From CAYQEC01 sp964416425 (GTDB lineage Bacteria > Actinomycetota > Acidimicrobiia > Spongiisociales > UBA5794): DNA of 64,000 nt. Below are positions 8,592-16,858 of the stretch, piece after piece. Location of the stretch: positions 1-64,000 of the forward strand of contig CAYQEC010000004.1 of the NCBI GenBank assembly GCA_964416425.1. Direction: 5' to 3'. A program made the translations under genes and the position numbers. Each line of letters opens with the position of its first letter. Within the stretch, counting starts at the first letter, position 1. The notes below the pieces were generated by a model that did no database searches, was not told the DNA's origin, and was given only the letters and a program-made list of their open reading frames with translations.

Positions 8592-9056
8592 GTGGCAAGG
8601 AGGCACACCCTGCTGTACTTCGCCTACACCGCGAGGATCGCCCCAGATCAGATGCGCGATGCGGCGCCCGGCGCCGAGTTCCGGTTCATCGCTCATTTGC
8701 CGGAGTGGGGGCTCCACTTTCCCATCGAAGACCGCACCTGGAACGGGGGATTGCCCACCGTCACGCCCGAGACCGGCAGCACCGTGTGGGGCGCGGTGTT
8801 CTCGGTGCCCGACGACGAGTTCGAGCGCCTCGACAAGATCGAGTGCGAAGAGCAGCGCACCGTAACCACGGTCGAGGCGATGGATCGGAGCGGCAAGCGT
8901 CACCAGGTCTCGATCCACCTGCACGAAGGCGCCGAGAACGGACACCACGAACCGTCCCCGGACTACCTGGGCATCATGCTCGACGGATCCCGCCATTGGC
9001 GTCTCCCCGCCGGATGGATCGCCGGGCTGGAGGAGCATCTCCAGAACGGGGCGTGA
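8592..9056 (+). CDS. Gamma-glutamylcyclotransferase-like (AIG2/GGCT fold) protein
   Basis: 154 aa from a GTG start with GGAGG 6 nt upstream (GGAGGCACTACGTG). The N-terminal strand YFAYTARI matches the substrate-loop strand of the GGCT fold. GSTVWGAVFSVPDDEFERLDKIE and the later PSPDYLGIMLDGSRHWRLPAGW follow the family layout. GGCT-type enzymes release 5-oxoproline from gamma-glutamyl amines or peptides; the exact substrate is unknown. The gene is divergent from whiB and followed after 7 bp by a small membrane-protein gene. Confidence 0.75.
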   Translation: MARRHTLLYFAYTARIAPDQMRDAAPGAEFRFIAHLPEWGLHFPIEDRTWNGGLPTVTPETGSTVWGAVFSVPDDEFERLDKIECEEQRTVTTVEAMDRSGKRHQVSIHLHEGAENGHHEPSPDYLGIMLDGSRHWRLPAGWIAGLEEHLQNGA

Positions 9057-9063
9057 CCCCGCC

Positions 9064-9435
9064 GTGACCAGATCCGGCGTGGCCTGGGGCGCAGTCGCCT
9101 TCGGTTCGATGGTTGGCCTCGCCACGGCGCTCCTGGTGTTCCTCGTGCTCGGCATCACCGGCGCCGTCGGCGTCGATCATGGCGCCACCCTCCTCATCCT
9201 CGTCGAGCTGGCGGCCCTCGTGATCGCCGGCTACGTCGGAGGGCGCTTCGGCGGCCCCCCTGCCGTCATCCACGGCAGCCTCTCGGCCTTGCTGCTCTCA
9301 CTCGTGACCGGCACGCTGTCGGTGGCGGCCAGCGACGTCGGCGGGGCCAGCATTGTCGCCCTCGCCATCGTGGCGGCGGTGCTCGGCTCGGCCGGGGGTG
9401 CCCTCGCTTCCCGCCCGCCACGGCGCGGCGCCTGA
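9064..9435 (+). CDS. Small four-helix membrane protein, unknown function
   Basis: 123 aa from a GTG start, 7 bp after the GGCT-like gene, so probably co-transcribed. It is almost entirely hydrophobic with four predicted membrane segments (about residues 5-30, 42-60, 65-86, 92-114) and a short basic tail (RPPRRGA). The glycine-rich pattern (VIAGYVGGRFGG, LGSAGGALAS) resembles TIGR04086-type small membrane proteins, but no name can be assigned with confidence. Confidence 0.7.
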   Translation: MTRSGVAWGAVAFGSMVGLATALLVFLVLGITGAVGVDHGATLLILVELAALVIAGYVGGRFGGPPAVIHGSLSALLLSLVTGTLSVAASDVGGASIVALAIVAAVLGSAGGALASRPPRRGA

Positions 9436-9447
9436 CCCGGGTCAGGC
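9430..9447. terminator. Perfect palindrome at gene end (possible terminator)
   Basis: GCCTGACCCGGGTCAGGC is a perfect 18-bp palindrome spanning the stop codon of the small membrane protein. It could form a 7-bp stem in RNA. There is no U-tract, but it separates the upstream pair from the sulfur cluster promoter region. Confidence 0.45.
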
Positions 9448-9591
9448 GTCCCGACGGCGTTCTGCGCCCCTCTTCGTGATTGTGCACACGTTCACATGTA
9501 GGGACTTTCGGCCCTAATGCAGAGGCAGGAGTGGGCATATTCTGCACGAGAGGCAGAAACCGCTGCAGAAGCGAGGATCAGGACCAATGGC
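9448..9591 (+). promoter_or_regulatory. Promoter region of sulfur cluster with TTCTGC/GCAGAA repeats
   Basis: This 144-bp stretch holds no gene. It contains CATATT (9538-9543), a possible -10 element, and an inverted pair TTCTGC (9541-9546) and GCAGAA (9574-9579), with another GCAGAA copy at 9553-9558. The HTH regulator encoded just downstream could bind here; that is inference. Confidence 0.35.
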
Positions 9592-10380
9592 ATGACCACT
9601 CTGCTCACCACCAAGGACGTGCAAGAGCTCATCAACGTCGACAAATCGACGATCTACCGCATGGCGGAGGATGGGCGCCTCCCCGCCATCAAGGTGGGAC
9701 GCCAATGGCGCTTCCCGGCGGACAAGGTCGCCGAAATGGTCTCCGGGGAGGGAACGGCCGTCGCCACCGCGACCGCCACCCGACCTCGCCACGCCGCCGC
9801 CTCCCTCGGGGTGCTCCTCGACGGAGAGCCGGCCCAGGTGATCGCCGATCTGGTCGGGGACCTCTTCGGCGTGATGGCGGTGATCACCGACATCGAGGGC
9901 AACCCCCTCACCGAGGTCGCCAACCCCTGCGGCTACTTCGCCGCCATCCAGTCCTACCCGCAGTCCATCGACGCCTGCGTCGACGGGTGGCGCCAACTCG
10001 CCGAGCAGATCGACATGGAGCCGCGCTTCGTGCCGAGCCATCTCGGCTTCCTGTGCGCCCGCACCTTCATACGGGTCGGATCGGAGCTGGTCGGCATGGT
10101 CATCGTCGGCGGCATCACCCCCGACGCCTGGCCCCCGGGCGATGCCGAGATCGCCGGTATCGCCGCCGCCCTCGACATCGGCGAGGACACGATCCGCGCC
10201 CACATCGACGAGATCTACTGGATCGACCCGAGCCACCGCCACTGGATCCTTCGCATCCTCCCCCGGGTGAGCGACCTGATCTCGCGCCTCGCCGACGCCC
10301 GCAGCCAGCTGGTGTCGCGCCTCGACGCCATCGCCTCCCTCGCCGGCTCCGGCATCCACGAACCAAGGAGCACGCCGTGA
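9592..10380 (+). CDS. HTH (excisionase-type) regulator with PocR sensory domain
   Basis: 262 aa; the start at ATG 9592 is preferred over 9517 because homology begins at LTTKDVQELI. Residues about 5-50 are a MerR/excisionase-type winged helix (STIYRMAEDGRLPAIKVGRQWRFPADKV). Residues about 70-245 match the PocR ligand-binding domain and keep its three conserved cysteines (NPCGYF, DACVDGW, GFLCARTF). PocR domains sense small ligands or redox/sulfur state. The gene ends in a GTGA overlap with the flavoprotein gene, so it is the first gene of the sulfur operon and probably its regulator. The HTH-PocR combination is unusual. Confidence 0.82.
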   Translation: MTTLLTTKDVQELINVDKSTIYRMAEDGRLPAIKVGRQWRFPADKVAEMVSGEGTAVATATATRPRHAAASLGVLLDGEPAQVIADLVGDLFGVMAVITDIEGNPLTEVANPCGYFAAIQSYPQSIDACVDGWRQLAEQIDMEPRFVPSHLGFLCARTFIRVGSELVGMVIVGGITPDAWPPGDAEIAGIAAALDIGEDTIRAHIDEIYWIDPSHRHWILRILPRVSDLISRLADARSQLVSRLDAIASLAGSGIHEPRSTP

Positions 10381-11618
10381 AGAAACTCCTCGTTCTGGGA
10401 GCAGGGACCGCCGGCACGATGGTGGTCAACAAGCTCCGGCCCCGGCTCGACCCGGTGGAGTGGAAGATCACCGTCGTCGACCAGGACGAGGTCCACTACT
10501 ACCAGCCCGGATTCCTGTTCATCCCCTTCGGGATCTACAGCCGCAAGGACGTCGAGAAGCCGAAGCGCAACTTCGTGCCGCCCGGCGTCGACCTCGTCCA
10601 CGGCGAGATCGACCTGGTGGAGCCGGCCAACAACCTGGTGCGCCTCGTCGACGGCACCGAACTCGAATACGACTACCTCGTCATCGCCACCGGCACCCAT
10701 CCCCGGCCCGGCCAGACCCCCGGCCTGACGGACGGCGAGTGGCATCGCTCGATCCACGACTTCTACACGATCGAGGGTGCGGAGGCTCTCGCCGAGACCC
10801 TCCGTACCTGGGACGGCGGCCGTCTCGTCCTCAACATCGTCGAGATGCCGATCAAATGCCCGGTCGCCCCGCTCGAATTCACCTTCCTGGCCGACTCGTT
10901 CTTCCACGAGCACGGGCTGCGGGACCGGGTCGAGCTGGTGTACGTGACACCACTCCCCGGGGCGTTCACCAAACCGGTGGCGTCCCGCTACCTGGGTGGC
11001 CTGCTCGAGGAGAAGAAGGTCACCCTCGAGCCCGACTTCTACCTGGAGGCCGTCGATCCGGAGCGAAAGGTGCTGATGTCCTACGACGAGCGGGAGATCC
11101 CCTTCGACCTGCTCGTCACCATCCCGCTCAACATGGGGTCGGACTACGTCGCCCGCTCCGGGCTGGGGGACGAGCTCAACCACATCCCGGTCGACAAGCA
11201 CACCTTCCTCTCGCCCGACTACGACAACGTGTTCGCCGTCGGTGACGCCGCCGCCCTTCCGACCTCGAAGGCCGGTTCGGTCGCCCACTTCGCGGTGGAG
11301 GTGTTCACCGAGAACTTCCTCCGCCACATCGAAGGGCTCCAGATGTTCGAGAAGTTCGACGGCCATGCCAACTGCTTCATCGAATCCGGCCACGGCAAGG
11401 GCATGCTGATCGACTTCAACTACGACACCGAGCCCCTCCCCGGCAAGTACCCGTTGCCCGGCATCGGCCCCTTCTCGCTGCTGCGGGAGACCGAGGCCAA
11501 CCACTGGGGCAAGATGCTCTTCAAGTGGGTCTACTGGAACCTGCTCCTCAAGGGGAAGGCCATGCCGCTCCCCCACGAGATGCTGATGGCGGGCAAGATC
11601 CAGGAGGACGCACGATGA
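10377..11618 (+). CDS. Sulfide:quinone oxidoreductase-like flavoprotein
   Basis: 413 aa from a GTG overlapping the previous stop; AAGGAG lies 6 nt upstream. The FAD Rossmann motif GAGTAG is at 8-13, a second ATG motif (VIATGTHPRPG) near 103-112, and AVGDAA at 287-292. Cys161 (EMPIKCPVAP) and Cys333 (GHANCFIESG) match the two essential redox cysteines of SQR; the third Cys of type I enzymes is absent. SQR-type enzymes oxidize sulfide to polysulfide and reduce the quinone pool at the membrane surface. The C-terminus (WGKMLFKWVYWNLLLKG) is amphipathic, as expected for membrane attachment. Confidence 0.85.
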   Translation: MKKLLVLGAGTAGTMVVNKLRPRLDPVEWKITVVDQDEVHYYQPGFLFIPFGIYSRKDVEKPKRNFVPPGVDLVHGEIDLVEPANNLVRLVDGTELEYDYLVIATGTHPRPGQTPGLTDGEWHRSIHDFYTIEGAEALAETLRTWDGGRLVLNIVEMPIKCPVAPLEFTFLADSFFHEHGLRDRVELVYVTPLPGAFTKPVASRYLGGLLEEKKVTLEPDFYLEAVDPERKVLMSYDEREIPFDLLVTIPLNMGSDYVARSGLGDELNHIPVDKHTFLSPDYDNVFAVGDAAALPTSKAGSVAHFAVEVFTENFLRHIEGLQMFEKFDGHANCFIESGHGKGMLIDFNYDTEPLPGKYPLPGIGPFSLLRETEANHWGKMLFKWVYWNLLLKGKAMPLPHEMLMAGKIQEDAR

Positions 11619-12319
11619 CCACCGTGGCACCCGAGATGCCGGCCGACCTGGAGCGCAAGCTCGACGCCCTCGCCGAACAGGTGGCGTTCCTCACCGAGGA
11701 GCTGCGGGAGCAACGGCTGCGGCGCCAGTCGTGGGACGAGCTACGTGCCGACCTGGCGCCGATCGCCGGCGAGGCGCTCGCCCTCGTCAACCGGGAACTC
11801 GAAGAGGTCCAGGACTTCGTCCACCCCGACGACCTGCTGCGCCTGCTGCGGGCCACGCTGCGCAACACCCACCGCCTCGAGGACATGTGGGGGCGATTCG
11901 AAAGCACGATGGATTTCGTCGACGACGCCGGCTCCCTCACCGAGGAGGCGTTCCTCAAGCTGCTGAACGCCCTCGAGGCCCTGGAACACCGCGGCTACTT
12001 CGGTTTTGCCGCCAGCGGCCTCGGCGTGCTCGACCGCGTCGTCACCTCGTTCACCACCGAGGACGTCGACCAGCTCGGCGACAACGTCGTGCTCATCCTC
12101 AACACCGTCAAGGACATGACCCAGCCCGAGGTGATGCGGATGTTGCAGCGCACCGCCCGCGCCATGGAAGAAGAGGTCGGCGAGGCACCGACGCTGCGCC
12201 AGCTCTTCAAACAGCTGCGAGACCCCGAGGTGAAGCGGGGTCTGGCCCGCCTGATGCGGGTCATGCGGTCGATCTCCCCGGCGGACGCCGATCCGATCAA
12301 CCCAGAACCAAACCCATGA
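11615..12319 (+). CDS. DUF1641-domain protein
   Basis: 234 aa, ATGA overlap with the SQR-like gene. The N-terminus is a Leu/Glu/Arg-rich helix (LERKLDALAEQVAFLTEELREQRLR) followed by a helical body. The segment ALEHRGYFGFAASGLGVLDRVVTSFTTEDVDQLGDNVVLILNTVKDMTQPEV carries the DUF1641 signature. DUF1641 proteins are regularly encoded beside SQR or formate dehydrogenase genes but their function is not established. Here the tight coupling supports a role in the same sulfide oxidation unit, perhaps as an assembly or membrane-docking partner. Confidence 0.82.
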   Translation: MTTVAPEMPADLERKLDALAEQVAFLTEELREQRLRRQSWDELRADLAPIAGEALALVNRELEEVQDFVHPDDLLRLLRATLRNTHRLEDMWGRFESTMDFVDDAGSLTEEAFLKLLNALEALEHRGYFGFAASGLGVLDRVVTSFTTEDVDQLGDNVVLILNTVKDMTQPEVMRMLQRTARAMEEEVGEAPTLRQLFKQLRDPEVKRGLARLMRVMRSISPADADPINPEPNP

Positions 12320-12329
12320 GGAGGCACTG

Positions 12330-12644
12330 ATGCCGCAGATGACCATTGCCGGAAGCGAAGTCGCCGTCGACGACGAAGGCTTCATGACGGCCTACGACGA
12401 GTGGAACGAGGAGATCGGTGCCGCCCTGGCGGCGCAGATCGGGATCGAGATGACCGAGGATCATTGGCGGGCCGTCAAGTTCCTGCGGGAGGACTTCGCC
12501 GGCCAGGGCGAGACCGCCACCATCCGGCGGGTCTCCACCGTCGGTGGGATCCCCACCAAGCAGCTCTTCCAGCTCTTCCCGAAGAAGCCGGCCAAGAAGA
12601 TGGCGTACATCGCCGGGCTCCCCAAGCCGCAGGGCTGCGTGTAG
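12330..12644 (+). CDS. DsrC/TusE-family sulfur carrier
   Basis: 104 aa, AGGAGG about 6 nt upstream of ATG. Family features: AVDDEGFMTAYDEWNEEIGAALA, HWRAVKFLREDF, and the flexible C-terminal arm LPKPQGCV with the penultimate Cys103. The second arm Cys found in true DsrC (about ten residues upstream) is replaced by Ala within KPAKKMAYIAG, so this protein has a single carrier Cys, as in TusE/RspA-type members. It probably accepts sulfane sulfur and passes it on, with the DsrE2-like protein as partner. Confidence 0.88.
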   Translation: MPQMTIAGSEVAVDDEGFMTAYDEWNEEIGAALAAQIGIEMTEDHWRAVKFLREDFAGQGETATIRRVSTVGGIPTKQLFQLFPKKPAKKMAYIAGLPKPQGCV

Positions 12645-12682
12645 GTCCGCCGGAACGAGTCCACAAGGAGGTCCCCGATCCC

Positions 12683-13195
12683 ATGACCACCAAGGAAGAC
12701 GCCACGGTGATGGTGCCCGACTTCGGCGACGCCGACACCGACCGCAAGATCTGTTTCATCTGCTCCAAGGGAACGCTGGACATGGCCTACCCGGCCTTGA
12801 TCATGGCCAACGGAGCCCTCGGAGAAGGGGTGGAGACCCACCTCTTCTTCACGTTCTGGGGCATGGACATGATCAACAAGAAGACCCAGGACAAGCTGAA
12901 GTTCACCATCCTCGGCAACCCGGCGACCCACATGCCGCAGGGCCTGGGTGGGATCCCGGGCATGACGGCGATGGCGACGAGGATGATGCGCAAGCAGATC
13001 TCCGGGGTCGACGTGCCCGAGATCCCCGAGTTCCTCACCATGCTCCACGACATGGGGGCCCAGCTATGGGCGTGCCGGATGTCGGTCGACATGATGGACC
13101 TGAAGCGGGATGACCTCATCGACGAGGTGGAGGACATCATCAACGTCGCCGACTTCATCGAGCTGTCTGAGGGTGCCCAGGTGATCTTCGTCTGA
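12683..13195 (+). CDS. DsrE/DsrF-like (DsrE2) sulfurtransferase
   Basis: 170 aa from ATG 12683 with AAGGAGG upstream. Cys24 and Cys27 (KICFICSKGTLD) and a later Cys in QLWACRMSVDMM are the conserved thiols of the DsrE2 subgroup. The middle (EGVETHLFFTFWGMDMINKK, then a Met-rich segment ending TRMMRKQISG) is typical of this group. These proteins carry or transfer sulfane sulfur, usually with TusA or DsrC-type carriers. Position directly after the DsrC/TusE-like gene supports a sulfur relay fed by the SQR product. Confidence 0.88.
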   Translation: MTTKEDATVMVPDFGDADTDRKICFICSKGTLDMAYPALIMANGALGEGVETHLFFTFWGMDMINKKTQDKLKFTILGNPATHMPQGLGGIPGMTAMATRMMRKQISGVDVPEIPEFLTMLHDMGAQLWACRMSVDMMDLKRDDLIDEVEDIINVADFIELSEGAQVIFV

Positions 13196-13223
13196 GCATC
13201 GGCACCTCAGATGACCTACCGTG

Positions 13224-13251
13224 ACGGGGGTGGGCGCATGCCTGCCCCCGT
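13224..13251 (+). terminator. GC-rich hairpin after DsrE2 gene
   Basis: ACGGGGG (13224-13230) pairs with CCCCCGT (13245-13251), with further GGGC/GCCT pairing inside. It lies between the DsrE2-like stop and the DUF302 start, so it may attenuate transcription into the latter. No U-tract. Confidence 0.4.
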
Positions 13252-13266
13252 TCGCAGAGAAGGATC

Positions 13267-13658
13267 ATGACGCGCTACAGCTTCGGGATCACCGTCGACG
13301 AGCCGTTCCCGGCCGCCGTCGAGCACGTCACCGCCGCCCTCGCCGAACAGGGCTTCGGGGTCCTGACCACCATCGACGTCCAGGCCACCCTGGCCGGGAG
13401 CTTGGCGTGGCGCGGCCTCCCTACGTGATCCTCGGAGCGTGCAATCCCCCGCTGGCGCATCGCGCGCTCGAAGCCGAGCCCGACGCCGGAGCCGTGCTCC
13501 CCTGCAACATGTTCGTCCGGCAGGACGAAGCGGGCGTCTACGTCGGCTTCATGGACCCGGAGGCGGTGCTCACCCTCGTCGATCACGAGGACATCCCGGA
13601 GCTGGCGGCCGAGGTACGGCGCCGCCGCGAGCTGGTCCGGGACGCGCTGCAGCCCTGA
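13267..13658 (+). pseudogene. DUF302 protein gene with a -1 frameshift
   Basis: The ATG at 13267 has GAAGGA 2 nt upstream. Frame 1 gives MTRYSFGITVDEPFPAAVEHVTAALAEQGFGVLTTIDVQATLAG and then stops at 13426. Homology continues in the next frame with ELGVARPPYVILGACNPPLAHRALEAEPDAG to the stop at 13658. One missing G in the GGG run near 13395-13397 joins the two halves exactly (ATLAGELGV, matching the ATLxxxLGV of the family). Intact DUF302 proteins are about 130 aa and often sit near sulfur or metal stress genes. The break is either a recent mutation or a homopolymer error in the sequence. Confidence 0.82.
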
Positions 13659-13707
13659 GGTCCGGCCCGTTGTCGCCCGGCGTCCCGGCCCGCTACCGTT
13701 CTCGGCG

Positions 13708-14055
13708 GCGAGTTCGGGAGACGGTCGCGGCCGGTATCCCCGGTCGAGGAAAGTCCGGACTCCACAGGGCACGGTGCTGGGTAACACCCAGGCGGGGCGA
13801 CCCGACGGAAAGTGCAACAGAGAGCAGACCGCCGATGGCCGGCAACGGCACAGGCAAGGGTGAAACGGTGGTGTAAGAGACCACCAGCGTCCCGGGTGAC
13901 CGGGGCGGATCGGCAAACCCCACCCGGAGCAAGGCCAAACAGGGACAGGGTGGCCCGCCCGCGACGTCCCAGGTAGGCCGCACGAGCCCGTGCAGCAATG
14001 CCGGGCCCAGAGAGATGACCGTCCACGACAGAATCCGGCTTATCCCCGAACTCGC
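13708..14055 (+). ncRNA. rnpB: RNase P RNA (class A)
   Basis: All landmark segments are present: GAGGAAAGTCCGGACTCC (about 13746-13763), ACAGGGCACGGTGCTGGGTAA, the universally conserved ACAGAGAGCAGACCG, GGCAAGGGTGAAACGGTG, GGTAAGAGACCACC-like P11/P12 region, and the 3' segment AGAGAGATGACCGTC followed by GACAGAATCCGGCTTAT. GAGTTCGGG at the 5' end pairs with CCCCGAACTC at the 3' end to form P1. It is the catalytic RNA for tRNA 5' processing. Ends are set from P1 pairing and may be off by a few bases. Confidence 0.97.
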
Positions 14056-14104
14056 CTCATCGCCGCGGAGTGGACGGGGCGGCGGCGCCCCGTCCGGCGG
14101 CCGC

Positions 14105-14938
14105 TCAGCCGCCGCTCCACTCGCTGACGACGGCATAGGCGCCGGAGGAAGCCGTCCCCTCCTCCGAGGTCGGGTAGAGGCTGGCGAGGAAGGCCGCCGG
14201 CTCGCCGCCGGCGTCCTGCAGCATGATCAACTCGATCCGCACCCGGATGTCGGCACCCGACGGGTGCAGGTAGCGCACCAGCAGCTCGCTCCCCGCCTCG
14301 TCCTCGTCCCCCGACCGGGCCGCTTCGAGGGCGCGGGCCCACACGGCGTGGTCGGCGGGATGGGCGACGTCGTGGAGCGGGACGCCGATGACGTTCTCCA
14401 GGGAGCGCCCCAACAGGTCGGCGACCTCCGGTCCGGCGTACAGCATCCGCCCCTCGGCGTCGAGCACGGCATGGCCGGGCTGCAAGGTGACTTCGTCATC
14501 CCGGCGCGGCGCCCGCGCCTCGGCCCCGCCGCGCTGCACCGCAAACCTGATGGCTCTCCCCAGGCTGTCGGCCGTCGCCGTCCCCTTGACGAGGAAGTCC
14601 TGGGCACCGGCCCGGATCGCCTTCACCGCCATCTCCTCGTCGTGGTGGGAGCTGAGCACCACGATGGGAAGGCCGGGGGCGGCTGCCACCAGCGCCTCCA
14701 CCGCCTCGAGATTGCTGGCGTCGGGGAGCACCAGGTCCAGGAGAACACAATCCGGCGGTGACGTCTGCACCGCCTCGAGCGCCCCCTCGAGCCGTTTGAC
14801 GTGGCGCAACGGCACCCCATGCGGCCAGATGTCGTCGAGCATGGTGCTCACGAGCCGGGCGTGGAGGGCATTGTCCTCCACCAACAGCAGATCGGGGAGG
14901 CTACTCGCCGAACCCGCCACCGGATCGTTCAGGGTCAT
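14105..14938 (-). CDS. Response regulator with receiver and PAS-like domains
   Basis: 277 aa from ATG 14938, preferred over 14950 because GGAGG lies 5 nt upstream. The receiver domain (about residues 12-135) has the acidic pair in LLLVEDN, the phospho-acceptor in DCVLLDLVLPD, VVLSSH and the Lys in DFLVKGT. Residues about 150-270 form a PAS-like domain (AVLDAEGRMLYAGPEVADLLGRSLENVIGVPLHDVAHPAD). There is no DNA-binding or enzymatic output domain, so it may act by protein contact or in a phosphorelay. No kinase is encoded alongside. Confidence 0.87.
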   Translation of the reverse strand: MTLNDPVAGSASSLPDLLLVEDNALHARLVSTMLDDIWPHGVPLRHVKRLEGALEAVQTSPPDCVLLDLVLPDASNLEAVEALVAAAPGLPIVVLSSHHDEEMAVKAIRAGAQDFLVKGTATADSLGRAIRFAVQRGGAEARAPRRDDEVTLQPGHAVLDAEGRMLYAGPEVADLLGRSLENVIGVPLHDVAHPADHAVWARALEAARSGDEDEAGSELLVRYLHPSGADIRVRIELIMLQDAGGEPAAFLASLYPTSEEGTASSGAYAVVSEWSGG

Positions 14939-15065
14939 GTCGGCCTCCACGCCGTCCTGCGCCGCGCTCCCGATGCTTTCGGCTCGACGGCTGACCCGCT
15001 TGAGAGAACCTTGCCGCGAGCGCCGACTCGCGCCGTTTGGTCACCCTGCCGGCGACGGCGGGAGG

Positions 15066-15737
15066 CTACTCCGCCGGCTCGAAGGGGTTCTCGACCTTCC
15101 CTTCGGTCGCCAGCCGGTACAGCGCCCAGCCGAGAATGGCTCCCAGCAGCGGGCCCACCATGTACACCCACACGTCGTCGTAGCGGTTCCCGACGATGGC
15201 CGAGCCGAGGGTGCGGGCCGGGTTGACCGACGACCCGCTCACCGGCAGCGCGGCGAGGTGGATGGCGGTGAGGGTGAGCCCGATGGCGACGAACACCGAG
15301 CCCTGGTACTGGGCGCTCCGGGTGACTTTGAGGATCACCGCTACGAAGACGGCGGTGAGCGCCGTCTCCACCAGGAAGGCGGTGCCGGCCCCGACCCCGG
15401 GGCCGGGCACGGTGGCGGTGGCGGCGACGGCGTCCTGGTTCGCCGCCCACAAGATGGCGAGGCCGGCGAGCACCCCTCCGGCGATCTGTGCCACCACGTA
15501 TTGGATGAAGGTCCAGGGGTCGATACGACGGTCGAGCAGGGCCCCAAGGCTCACCGCGGGGTTGAAATGCCCGCCGGAGATCTCGCCGAAGGCGTAGAGA
15601 CCGGCGAGGATCGCCAGGCCGAAGCCGAAGGCGACGGCGACCACGCCGCTGTTCCCCAAGATGGTCATGCCACCGATGAACAACAGGATGAACACGCCAA
15701 GAAACTCGGCGAGCAGCGCCCGAACATTGTCCTTCAT
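15066..15737 (-). CDS. Aquaporin / MIP family channel
   Basis: 223 aa from ATG 15737 with AAGGAG 8 nt upstream. Six membrane segments and two NPA boxes (HFNPAVSLGALL and SVNPARTLGSAIV) define the family. The second-half motif GSSVNPARTLG with Arg after NPA is the selectivity Arg. The residues around the pore look more like a water-type aquaporin (AqpZ) than a glycerol facilitator: no Asp follows NPAR. It is encoded alone between a response regulator and a divergent oxidoreductase. Confidence 0.92.
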   Translation of the reverse strand: MKDNVRALLAEFLGVFILLFIGGMTILGNSGVVAVAFGFGLAILAGLYAFGEISGGHFNPAVSLGALLDRRIDPWTFIQYVVAQIAGGVLAGLAILWAANQDAVAATATVPGPGVGAGTAFLVETALTAVFVAVILKVTRSAQYQGSVFVAIGLTLTAIHLAALPVSGSSVNPARTLGSAIVGNRYDDVWVYMVGPLLGAILGWALYRLATEGKVENPFEPAE

Positions 15738-15861
15738 CGTGCTCTCTCCTTCTCTCGACTCCACCCGGCGCGATCTTGGTACCAGTCGTGGTGTTGCTTG
15801 CGACGTTGACCGTAGCGCGGCAGGCTCGCCCTATGCTGAACGGCCCCGGATTGGAGGCCCC

Positions 15862-16848
15862 ATGACCCGGTTCGCCTACTTCTGCGGCCACGAGCAATGG
15901 CAGCCTGAGGTGCTCGTCCGCCATGCCGTGCTCGCCGAACAGGCCGGCTTCGACGCCCTGGTGGTCTCCGAACATTTCCATCCCTGGGTCGACGACACCT
16001 CGGCCTCGGGATACGCCTTCGCCACGATCGGGGCGATGGCGCACGCCACGGATCAGGTCGAGATCGTCACCGGGGTGATCACTCCCCTGTTCCGCTACCA
16101 CCCGGCGGTGGTGGCTCAGGCGGCCGCCACCCTCGATCGTCTCTCCGGGGGACGGTTCCACCTCGGGGTCGGCACCGGGGAGAACATCAACGAGGGTCCC
16201 CTCGGCTATCCCTTCCCCGCCTACGCCGAGCGGGCGGCCCGAATGGAAGAGGCGCTCGTGATCATGCGCCGCCTCCTCGACGGCGACACGCTCGACTTCG
16301 AGGGCGAGTACTACCGCACCAAGAGGGCCCATCTCTACAGCCCGCCGATCGGGCCGGTCCCGATCTGGCTCGCCGCCGGTGGCCCCAAGTCGGCCGCGCT
16401 GGCGGCGCGCCTCGCCGAGGGCATCATCACCAGCGTCAAGGTGCCGGCCGACACCCGGGAGCGGGTCGTCGAACCGGCCCGGGTCGCCGCCGCGAAGGCG
16501 GAGCGGGCGATGCCCCGGATTCTCGCCACCCGCTGGACCGTGCATGCGACGTCCGAGGACGACGCATGGCAGGCGCTGTCGGCGTGGCGGGGCCTGCGGG
16601 CTCCGGGCCGGCTCGAGGCGGTGGATCCCGCCGTGTTGCGGGCACGGGCGGATGCGATGCCGCGGGAGGAGATCCTCTCCCAGTACACGCTGGTCGGCTC
16701 GGCCGACGACTACGTCGAGGCCTACCTGCCGGTCGTCACCGAGGCCGGCGCCGACGTTGTGACCATCCAGACGACCTCCACCGACCAGGAGGCAACCATC
16801 GCCCTGCTCGGCGCCGAGGTCTTGCCGCGACTCCGCGCCGCCGGCTAG
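15862..16848 (+). CDS. LLM-class F420-dependent oxidoreductase
   Basis: 328 aa from ATG 15862, GGAGG 5 nt upstream. Luciferase-like monooxygenase fold with the order RFAYFCGHEQWQPE, VVSEHFHPWVDD, VEIVTGVITPLFRYHPAVVAQAAATLDRLSGGRFHLGVGTGE, all typical of the F420-dependent glucose-6-phosphate dehydrogenase-like subgroup (TIGR03557). The HFHPW segment contains the His used in hydride transfer in that subgroup. It probably acts in the cytoplasm with F420H2. The substrate is not known; full Fgd specificity is not claimed. Confidence 0.88.
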   Translation: MTRFAYFCGHEQWQPEVLVRHAVLAEQAGFDALVVSEHFHPWVDDTSASGYAFATIGAMAHATDQVEIVTGVITPLFRYHPAVVAQAAATLDRLSGGRFHLGVGTGENINEGPLGYPFPAYAERAARMEEALVIMRRLLDGDTLDFEGEYYRTKRAHLYSPPIGPVPIWLAAGGPKSAALAARLAEGIITSVKVPADTRERVVEPARVAAAKAERAMPRILATRWTVHATSEDDAWQALSAWRGLRAPGRLEAVDPAVLRARADAMPREEILSQYTLVGSADDYVEAYLPVVTEAGADVVTIQTTSTDQEATIALLGAEVLPRLRAAG

Positions 16849-16858
16849 CCGCACCCGG

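Noticed and set aside
14935..16854. 639-codon minus-strand frame
   Set aside because: Antisense to the LLM oxidoreductase and out of frame with aquaporin; no domain content.
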